Assembly: GCA_001798265.1 (NCBI GenBank) | Contig: MGRR01000132.1 | Location: 1 to 11,588, forward strand | Direction: 5' to 3' | Source: Deltaproteobacteria bacterium RIFCSPHIGHO2_12_FULL_43_9 | Lineage (GTDB): Bacteria > Bdellovibrionota > O2-12-FULL-43-9 | DNA: 11,588 nucleotides | Shown: positions 6,004-11,588 of the stretch, piece by piece | Layout of the letters: every line of letters starts with the position of its first letter | Numbering within the stretch: position 1 is the first letter of the stretch | The notes under the pieces: model-generated | The model's database searches: none | The model's input: the letters and a program-made list of their open reading frames with translations, nothing else | What the model was told of the DNA's origin: nothing | Made by a program: the position numbers and the translations under genes

Positions 6004-7545
6004 CTATTTGGACCTTCTTAATACATTAATCAGCTGTTTGAGTGGCCTGAATCGGGCAATGATCAGCAGAATAATGGGGAAAATCAGTAATAAAAAATCT
6101 GGGCGGGGTGGTTTTGCCCCTTTCCCCGGTAATAATAACCATGGTGCAGCGGCACAGCCGGGGGAAGAATCGGCAAAAAGCTCTTCACCATCATAATAAC
6201 CAATACTCTCAGCCGGTGGAGGGGGCAACACAAGGGGGGGAACATTTGGATCGCCTACTGTTTGGGCGGCAATAGCGACACCTCTAACGGTGTCAATTTT
6301 CCCGGGTGTGAGTATTAAGCTCGAAAGTGTGGCAATATATTGTGCACTTGATAAAAGAATATTTTTTACCTGCAGGTGATTAAGAGCGCTGTTCGTAAAC
6401 CAAACGGCAGCGGCGGCAGCTGAAACATACGGAGCCGACATAGAGGTTCCACTCAATTTTGCATATCCCCCGCCCGGAATTGTACTTCTAATGGAAACAC
6501 CGGGAGCACCGATGTCTACGCTTTGAATCCCAAAGTTGGAAAACCAGGCAAGTGAGTTCTCATTATAACCATCGAGTGCCGCTACGCTAATAATATTTGG
6601 ATGTGTGTAGGATGCGGGGAAAATTGGATACTGATCGTTATTTTTCTTTTCATTACCGGCAGCTGCAATAAATAAACGGTTAGAATTATAGGCGGAAATA
6701 ATTGCTTCCGCCAATGCCCTGGAGAATCCCTCACCACCCCAGCTATTATTCAATACACGGGCACCCATTCCTATCGCATACGAAATTGCCTTAATAGCGT
6801 CACTGACATAGCCCTCACCATTATTATCCAGAAACTTCAGTGGCATTATTTGAATCGAATTCTTTAATGACTCTATTGCCGGCAGTTCTGTTTCTGCGTC
6901 GGTTAATGTATTTAAAATTATCCCGGCAACATGCGTACCATGATAATTGTCATCCATTGCATTACCGGTATTTGCAATAAAGTTATATCCGTTAACATCA
7001 TCAACATACCCATTTCTATCATCGTCGATACCATTGCCGGGAACCTCAGAGTCGTTTCGCCAGATATAAGGGGCCAGGGCTTCATGCTCATAATCAACTC
7101 CGGTATCAATAATCGCAACAATTACTTTGGACGTTGACGAATCATATGCCTGCGGAAAAGGACGTAGTTCATTTTTTAATAAATCCTGACTGACCGCTTC
7201 AGGGGCAACTGGTCCACGTTCGCTGAAATAAACCTTATAATTTGGCTCGGCATACTCCACACCCTCCATTGCATTCAATTCCTTTACAGCTATTTCTACT
7301 GTCTTGTAATGCGGAATCCTGAAACGCCCTATATTTAAGTGCTGTTGATATTCTTCAAGCTCATATCCATCCATCTCAGCACTGGACATTACTGCATTTG
7401 CAATTTTCAGCTGGGAGATCCTGCTTGTGGGATCCGACCTATACTTAACGATGACCTCTCCGGGCTTATGGGGTGGCAGTAATTCTTCAGCGAAAGCATA
7501 GCCAGAGAAGAAAAAAATGGTAAATGCCAGATAAAAGCGAAGCAT
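6004..7545 (-). CDS. Subtilisin-family (S8) serine protease with C-terminal membrane anchor
   Basis: An exported endopeptidase of 513 residues. The layout is a signal peptide (1-19, GYAFA/E), an inhibitor-I9-like propeptide (about 28-107, ending GVEYAEPNYKV), then the S8 domain (about 140-430) with all catalytic residues: D147 (IDTGVD), H202 (HGTHVAG), oxyanion N298 (AAAGNE) and S368 (GTSMSAP). An acidic NGIDDDRNGYVDD loop (171-183) is common in bacterial S8 enzymes and may bind calcium. After the domain come a proline-rich linker (433-444), a lone cysteine (C464, SPGC), a hydrophobic membrane segment (about 484-497) and a basic end (RFRPLK...LRRSK). This should anchor the enzyme with its catalytic domain outside the cytoplasm; the tail resembles C-terminal sorting signals but matches none I can name. 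GGAGG lies 5 bases before the ATG. The gene follows the M23 peptidase by 61 bases with no clear terminator, so read-through from that operon is likely. Confidence 0.95.
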   Translation of the reverse strand: MLRFYLAFTIFFFSGYAFAEELLPPHKPGEVIVKYRSDPTSRISQLKIANAVMSSAEMDGYELEEYQQHLNIGRFRIPHYKTVEIAVKELNAMEGVEYAEPNYKVYFSERGPVAPEAVSQDLLKNELRPFPQAYDSSTSKVIVAIIDTGVDYEHEALAPYIWRNDSEVPGNGIDDDRNGYVDDVNGYNFIANTGNAMDDNYHGTHVAGIILNTLTDAETELPAIESLKNSIQIMPLKFLDNNGEGYVSDAIKAISYAIGMGARVLNNSWGGEGFSRALAEAIISAYNSNRLFIAAAGNEKKNNDQYPIFPASYTHPNIISVAALDGYNENSLAWFSNFGIQSVDIGAPGVSIRSTIPGGGYAKLSGTSMSAPYVSAAAAAVWFTNSALNHLQVKNILLSSAQYIATLSSLILTPGKIDTVRGVAIAAQTVGDPNVPPLVLPPPPAESIGYYDGEELFADSSPGCAAAPWLLLPGKGAKPPRPDFLLLIFPIILLIIARFRPLKQLINVLRRSK

Positions 7546-7606
7546 TCGAGCCTCCGGAGTAACATCCCGCCTATACCCTCCGTATCGGCTCTTGGCTTAA
7601 TATTCC

Positions 7607-8563
7607 TTAATTAAGTAGATAATTGACAGGATTGACCGGTTTTCCTTTTAGCCGGACTTCGTAATGAAGGTGTGCCCCTGTGGCCCTTCCCGTATTCCCA
7701 ACCTTGGCTATTTTATCCCCTCTTTTTACTTTTTGCCCCTCCTTAACGGTAATAAGGCTGTTGTGCCCATATAGCGTAGTAAGATGATAGCCGTGACTTA
7801 ATACGACAACCTTCCCATAGTCAGGACGATAACCGGCCTCAATTACGATTCCATCTGCGGGAGCCCTGACGTCCGTTCCAAAATTCGTAGCTATATCAAT
7901 CCCCTTGTGCGGATGAACATCACCCGTAATCGTTGACCGCCTTAAACCAAATTTCGACGAGAGCCAACCTTTGGTTGGCCAGATAGAGGGGGTGGAGCGG
8001 AGGATCGATTCCTGATCATCAAAAAAAACCTTCAGATCAGAAAGCGATTTTTCCTGAAAATTAGCCTTAAAATGCAAAGCCTCCATCTGTTTGTTTACAG
8101 AATTTATCAACAGGGATGAATCTTCTATCTCTTTCTCCCGTGGCAACATTAAGGGTTTTAAAATTTCCTCGTTTTCCTTAAACGCAACCTCCTCCGCTGA
8201 TAAAGGCCCCACGCCAAGTTTTAAAAACTCGTCTGGTTGAGCAACCTCTCCCTGATAATTAGTAATCGATTTTAGTTTCTTCGTGTAAAGATTAATCCTA
8301 TCCAAAGAATCATTCATGGAGACTAATTTAGCCTGAATGCGTTCTATCTCGGAAAGAAGCCTGGTATTTTCAAGTAAAATTTCATCAGTATTGCTTACCC
8401 TGCTAAGAATCGAAAAATAATCAGTTACAACGTATGAGAGCACCAGAAATAAAACAACACTGCTTATAGCCCCCCATTTTAGAACAGAGGAAGAGACTTT
8501 TATCTTTCTAGACACCCTCTTCTTTTCAGGAGCAATTGTTATTGTGAAGTAGCGATTTTTCAT
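7607..8563 (-). CDS. M23-family (LytM-like) peptidoglycan peptidase, membrane-anchored
   Basis: M23 metallopeptidases cut peptide cross-links of peptidoglycan, or as degenerate LytM factors activate other wall hydrolases. The 318-residue protein has a basic N-terminus, one membrane segment (about 31-47), a predicted coiled-coil region (about 57-105, with more helix to about 190) and a C-terminal M23 domain (about 195-318). The zinc ligands are present: H219 and D223 (HKGID) and H300, with H298 (HLH, 298-300) and H267 (YGHN) as the expected catalytic histidines, so it should be active. The domain faces the periplasm. The ATG at 8563 is chosen because GGAGGG lies 4 bases before it; a TTG at 8581 is weaker. 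It starts 18 bases after the PP2C stop, in the same operon. An M23 gene of this architecture close to secA is, from memory, a recurring arrangement in Deltaproteobacteria; here five genes or more separate them. Confidence 0.94.
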   Translation of the reverse strand: MKNRYFTITIAPEKKRVSRKIKVSSSVLKWGAISSVVLFLVLSYVVTDYFSILSRVSNTDEILLENTRLLSEIERIQAKLVSMNDSLDRINLYTKKLKSITNYQGEVAQPDEFLKLGVGPLSAEEVAFKENEEILKPLMLPREKEIEDSSLLINSVNKQMEALHFKANFQEKSLSDLKVFFDDQESILRSTPSIWPTKGWLSSKFGLRRSTITGDVHPHKGIDIATNFGTDVRAPADGIVIEAGYRPDYGKVVVLSHGYHLTTLYGHNSLITVKEGQKVKRGDKIAKVGNTGRATGAHLHYEVRLKGKPVNPVNYLLN

Positions 8564-8581
8564 TGTTCCCTCCAAATACAA

Positions 8582-9301
8582 CTAATCCTTTTCAATATCA
8601 ATAAGGATAGTTGTAATGTTGTCCTCGCCTCCACGATCATTGGCCATAGTAATAAGTTTCTTCAATGCATCCCCCAAAGATTTTTTAGTAACAATTTTTG
8701 ATATCTCCTCATCTTTCAGCATTGTTATCAAGCCATCGGAGCAAATCAAAAACTTATCTCCCGGCTCCAACTCTTTCTGATAAATATCAACCTTCACAAA
8801 GGGCTCAAAACCGATCGATCTTGTCAAAACATTCCTATATAAATGTTCCTTCTCCGCTGATTCCGGCAAGACACCAGCCTTGACCTGTTCGTGAACAAGT
8901 GAATGATCCTCGGTGAGCTGCCATATTTTGTTGCCACGCAGTAAATAGGCTCTGCTATCACCAACATGCGCGATATATATTCTATTGCTTCTAACCCAGG
9001 CAAAGGTCGCGGTTGTACCCATCCCCGAAAGTTCATTCTTGTCCATGGATTGTTGATGAATTGTTTTGCTTGCTTCCTGCAGGGCTTTCTCAATAACCTC
9101 TTCTGGATCCCCGTTTTTATGTGCCTGTATATAAGACCGAATAATTTCAACGGCAAGCTTACTCGCGACCCCTCCTCCCCGGTGCCCCCCCATTCCATCG
9201 GCAACACCAAAGAGCAGGGTTTCCTCATCAACCAGGAAGCTATCCTGGTTAGCTTCTCGCCTCTGGCCGACATCGGTTAGTCCTTTTGCTGCTATCTTCA
9301 T
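8582..9301 (-). CDS. PP2C-family protein serine/threonine phosphatase
   Basis: This cytoplasmic Mn/Mg-dependent phosphatase removes phosphate from Ser/Thr residues of target proteins. The 239-residue protein shows the PP2C motifs in order: GLTDVGQRREANQDS (7-21) with R14 and metal-binding D20, VADGMGGH (33-40) with metal-binding D35, SGMGTTA, AHVGDSRAYLLR, LTEDHSL, a late LICSDGL and GGEDNIT with the last metal-binding aspartates. No transmembrane or sensor domain is attached, as in PstP/PrpC-type stand-alone phosphatases. No Ser/Thr kinase gene is seen in the window. The start at ATG 9301 is chosen because the family similarity begins at MKIAAKGLTDVG; ATG 9322 and TTG 9331 are possible longer starts, and none has a strong ribosome binding site. 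It is followed 18 bases later by the M23 peptidase gene. Confidence 0.95.
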   Translation of the reverse strand: MKIAAKGLTDVGQRREANQDSFLVDEETLLFGVADGMGGHRGGGVASKLAVEIIRSYIQAHKNGDPEEVIEKALQEASKTIHQQSMDKNELSGMGTTATFAWVRSNRIYIAHVGDSRAYLLRGNKIWQLTEDHSLVHEQVKAGVLPESAEKEHLYRNVLTRSIGFEPFVKVDIYQKELEPGDKFLICSDGLITMLKDEEISKIVTKKSLGDALKKLITMANDRGGEDNITTILIDIEKD

Positions 9302-9347
9302 AGATCGATAACTACCATACATGAAACGCAATGCATGCCAAAACTAA

Positions 9348-9375
9348 ATTTTACTATATTTCTAATAATTGAAAA
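9348..9375 (-). promoter_or_regulatory. Possible promoter before the PP2C gene
   Basis: In the AT-rich gap between recN and the PP2C gene, minus-strand TTTTCA (9375-9370) and TAAAAT (9353-9348) are spaced by 16 bases. Both are partial matches to sigma-70 consensus. An overlapping TATAGT is an alternative -10. It could give the PP2C-M23-protease part independent expression. AT-rich DNA yields such matches easily. Confidence 0.35.
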
Positions 9376-9403
9376 AGACATTTTGTAAAGATGGCATATT
9401 TTT

Positions 9404-11119
9404 CTATTGAATGGCAATTTCTTCTTGGGCCATCTTCAGCATCTCTGAAGCGTGTTTGGTTGTAGTTGCAGTAATCTTTAATCCACCAAGCATCCTTGCG
9501 ATTTCATCCACACGCTCCTTTTCATTCAGGTGAGAAATAGAGGCGTATGTCACATTATTTTTACTCTCTTTTGAAACTATAAAGTGATTATCAGCATATG
9601 CCGCAACCTGTGGAAGATGCGTGATACAAATAACCTGATTATATCTCGAAACATCCTTAAGATTTCGTCCAACAACCTCCGCTACCGCACCACCTATCCC
9701 CGTATCGACCTCATCAAACAGATAAACACTTGTACCACCAGATTCAGCAATTATCTTCTTTATAGCCAGAGTAATTCTTGAAAGCTCACCACCACTTGCA
9801 ACCTTTGCCAATGGTCTGGGTTCAATCCCGGGATTTGATGTAAAAAGCATCTCAGCCTTATCAAAACCCTTTGGCCCCAGAAATAATTTGCCCTCCAAAA
9901 TTTGGGCCAAGCCCTCGTCCAAAGGCCTCTTAATCATATCTATTTTGTACTCTACTTTTGGCATACCCAGCGACGACAAAATCTGCTCAACCTGTTTCGA
10001 AAGCCTTGAGCCAACCCTCCTTCTGCCCGAGGAGAGTTTTTCGGAGGCAACATTATAATTCTTCTCTTCCAATAATATTTTATTCTTTAACTCCGAACCT
10101 ACCTCTTCAAAATGTTCAATCGAATGCAGCTCCTGGTTCAAACCCTCCAATTTCTCAAGCACCTCCTCAATAGAAGCACCATACTTTCGCTTCAGGGCAT
10201 TTATTTTCGCTATACGGCTATTTAAAAATTCTAGTCTGTCTGGGCTCAGATCAAACCTCTCACCGGACTTGCTTAAGGTAAAAGCAATATCCTCCAACTC
10301 TATTCTGCATTTCTCCACCCTCTCAGAGGCATCTGAAAAAATCGGATCAATCTGTGATAGCTTCATCAATGATTCCTTGATCAATCCAACTTTTCGCAAC
10401 ACTGCGTCATCATCTTCATCTAAGGTATGCAAAGCGATTCCTAACGACTCCCTAAACTTCTCCGCGTGGGTTAAACGCTGACATTCAATATTTAAATCTT
10501 CATCCTCTCCAAGAATTAGCTCGGCCGACTCTATATCCTTTATCTGAAACCTGAGAAGCTCCTCCCTCTCTTGACTTATACCTTTTTCAATATGCTCTTT
10601 ATACTTATCAATAAGATTAGTTACCCTAAGATATACCTCTTCAACCTCACTACATTCCCGCTCAAGTTTTCCAAATCTATCTATGATTTCCATCTGATGA
10701 GAAGATTTTAAAAGCCTCAGGTTTTCATGCTGACTGCAAATCTCAACAAGAGGCTCCGTTATGTTCTCCAGCAAATTCAGCGTAGCAATCTGCCCATTTA
10801 TAAATATTTTACTTTTCCCAGAAACGTTAATTGTGCGACGAATTAATAACTCATCACTCCCATTAAATCCCGACTCAGCCAACCTTGATTTAACCTCAGG
10901 ATATTCTGCAACCCTAAACAACGCTTCAAGCACCGCCTCTTCCGTGCCAGGCTTGACCAAATCACCCTGCGAGCGCCGCCCCAGAAGCAGGGCAAAGGCC
11001 CCGACAATAATCGATTTCCCAGCCCCAGTTTCACCCGTGACAATATTCAGCCCAGGACCAAAATCGATCTCTATATGATCTACAATCGCAAAGTTTTTAA
11101 TTGAAAGACGTTCAATCAC
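9404..11119 (-). CDS. recN: RecN DNA repair ATPase
   Basis: RecN is an SMC-like ATPase that acts on DNA double-strand breaks and holds broken ends or sister chromosomes together during recombination. The 571-residue length fits (E. coli about 553). Walker A GETGAGKS is at 29-36 after the typical LSIKNFAIVDHIEIDFGPGLN start; CSQHENLRLL (128-137) is a RecN hallmark. The middle (about 150-375) is two long helical arms of a coiled coil. The C-terminal half of the ATPase has the ABC signature ASGGELSR (441-448), Walker B VYLFDEVDTGIGG (465-477) and the ITHLPQVAAYAD switch (499-510). The start is GTG at 11119, four bases after the nadK stop, with only a weak ribosome binding site, so coupled translation is likely. 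No SOS box is evident directly upstream, where nadK coding sequence lies. Confidence 0.98.
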   Translation of the reverse strand: MIERLSIKNFAIVDHIEIDFGPGLNIVTGETGAGKSIIVGAFALLLGRRSQGDLVKPGTEEAVLEALFRVAEYPEVKSRLAESGFNGSDELLIRRTINVSGKSKIFINGQIATLNLLENITEPLVEICSQHENLRLLKSSHQMEIIDRFGKLERECSEVEEVYLRVTNLIDKYKEHIEKGISQEREELLRFQIKDIESAELILGEDEDLNIECQRLTHAEKFRESLGIALHTLDEDDDAVLRKVGLIKESLMKLSQIDPIFSDASERVEKCRIELEDIAFTLSKSGERFDLSPDRLEFLNSRIAKINALKRKYGASIEEVLEKLEGLNQELHSIEHFEEVGSELKNKILLEEKNYNVASEKLSSGRRRVGSRLSKQVEQILSSLGMPKVEYKIDMIKRPLDEGLAQILEGKLFLGPKGFDKAEMLFTSNPGIEPRPLAKVASGGELSRITLAIKKIIAESGGTSVYLFDEVDTGIGGAVAEVVGRNLKDVSRYNQVICITHLPQVAAYADNHFIVSKESKNNVTYASISHLNEKERVDEIARMLGGLKITATTTKHASEMLKMAQEEIAIQ

Positions 11120-11123
11120 AGGC

Positions 11124-11588
11124 CTAGTGCCCCAGTTTTAACTTATCCTTTAGTATATCATAGTAGGTTCTCAGCGGACTCTCTACAAGAGAGAGAAGAT
11201 GTTTCGACCTCTTAACAACCACTACATCCCCTCCAATCATCCCCCACCCGATCTGGCCATCTAAAGTAACAACAACATCCTCGGGTTTATTTAATAACTC
11301 CAGACAAATTTCGAAACTATTCGGAACCACCAAAGGACGCTGCGTTAACATATGCGGACATATAGGTGTTATTACAACAGAATCTGTTCTCGGATGTATA
11401 ACCGGTCCACCGGCGGACAAAGAATAGGCCGTAGAACCTGTTGGTGTTGCCACAATAACCCCATCACCCCGTAATCCACCAACCAACTCACCACCCACAA
11501 TAATATTTAACTCAAAAATCCTTGCCAACGCCCCCTTTGTTACCACTACATCATTTAATACAATCTCTTTCCCTAAACTTTTCTTCCC
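11124..11588 (-). CDS. nadK: NAD kinase, C-terminal part (runs off the right edge)
   Basis: NAD kinase phosphorylates NAD to NADP with ATP (or polyphosphate in some bacteria) in the cytoplasm. The reading frame is open to the right edge (155 codons visible, from GKKSLGKEIVLNDVV). Visible motifs are LNDVV, RGDGVIVATPTGSTAYSLSAGGP (the second conserved NAD kinase motif, with the substrate-binding TPTGSTAYS) and VTLDGQ near the C-terminus. The GGDGT motif and the N-terminal half lie outside. The GTG at 11546 is internal to the protein and not the true start. The stop is four bases from the recN start, so both are in one operon; nadK next to recN is a common bacterial arrangement. Confidence 0.96.
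   Translation of the reverse strand, partial: GKKSLGKEIVLNDVVVTKGALARIFELNIIVGGELVGGLRGDGVIVATPTGSTAYSLSAGGPVIHPRTDSVVITPICPHMLTQRPLVVPNSFEICLELLNKPEDVVVTLDGQIGWGMIGGDVVVVKRSKHLLSLVESPLRTYYDILKDKLKLGH

Noticed and set aside
7606..7615. CTTAATTAAG palindrome at the 3' end of the M23 gene
   Set aside because: It is too short and AT-rich to be a convincing terminator or operator, and it overlaps the last M23 codons.
9185..9191. Seven-base C run (G run in the coding strand) in the PP2C gene as a phase-variation site
   Set aside because: It encodes the Met-Gly-Gly of the DGMGGH motif, so the run is explained by the conserved residues.
8824..9273. 149-codon minus-strand frame within the PP2C gene
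   Set aside because: It is another frame of the PP2C gene, whose own frame carries all family motifs.
1..11588. CRISPR array, tRNA or rRNA gene, insertion sequence, phage or plasmid origin
   Set aside because: I saw no regularly spaced repeats, no cloverleaf-like segment, no transposase or integrase motif and no iteron-like repeats.

Overview
The window reads as chromosome of a bacterium, probably diderm, with AT-leaning DNA. The universal genes (SecA, a class II CCA-adding enzyme, RecN, NAD kinase) look like those of Deltaproteobacteria, Nitrospirota/Nitrospinota-type phyla or a related candidate phylum. That is an impression from residue patterns and gene order, not a placement. There are no rRNA or tRNA genes, no CRISPR array, no transposase and no phage gene.

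Layout from left to right. The 5' half of secA lies on the minus strand and leaves the window at base 1 (1-1447). A 41-base gap separates it from a divergent CCA-adding enzyme gene (1489-2802, plus), followed by an unrecognised lipoprotein gene (2836-3567, plus). Then comes a minus-strand toxin-antitoxin cassette: a ribbon-helix-helix antitoxin (4113-4340), a MazF/PemK toxin (3775-4116) and a ParD-like third gene (3536-3760) whose 3' end overlaps the lipoprotein gene. Its promoter/operator is readable at 4342-4381. Next are three minus-strand genes for exported proteins: a small CAP/SCP-domain protein (4516-4989), a periplasmic START/SRPBCC-like protein (5135-5869) and a membrane-anchored subtilisin-family protease (6004-7545). 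Finally comes a tight minus-strand housekeeping run, transcribed right to left: nadK (3' part, 11124-11588), recN (9404-11119), a PP2C phosphatase (8582-9301) and an M23 peptidase (7607-8563).

The housekeeping genes point the same way as secA. One reading is that nadK, recN, PP2C, M23 and secA were once contiguous, and that the protease, START, CAP, toxin-antitoxin and lipoprotein genes (and the opposed CCA gene) came in later. This rests on remembered gene order and has not been tested. The accessory stretch also holds short diverged copies of the 3' end of the START gene at 4417-4448 and 4488-4514, which look like scars of a lost duplicate.

No wholly new system is evident. The points most worth a second look are the three-gene toxin-antitoxin cassette with an apparently leaderless antitoxin mRNA, the START-gene remnants, a hairpin that hides the START gene's ribosome binding site, and the tripartite C-terminal anchor of the protease with a 7-base homopolymer just before it.
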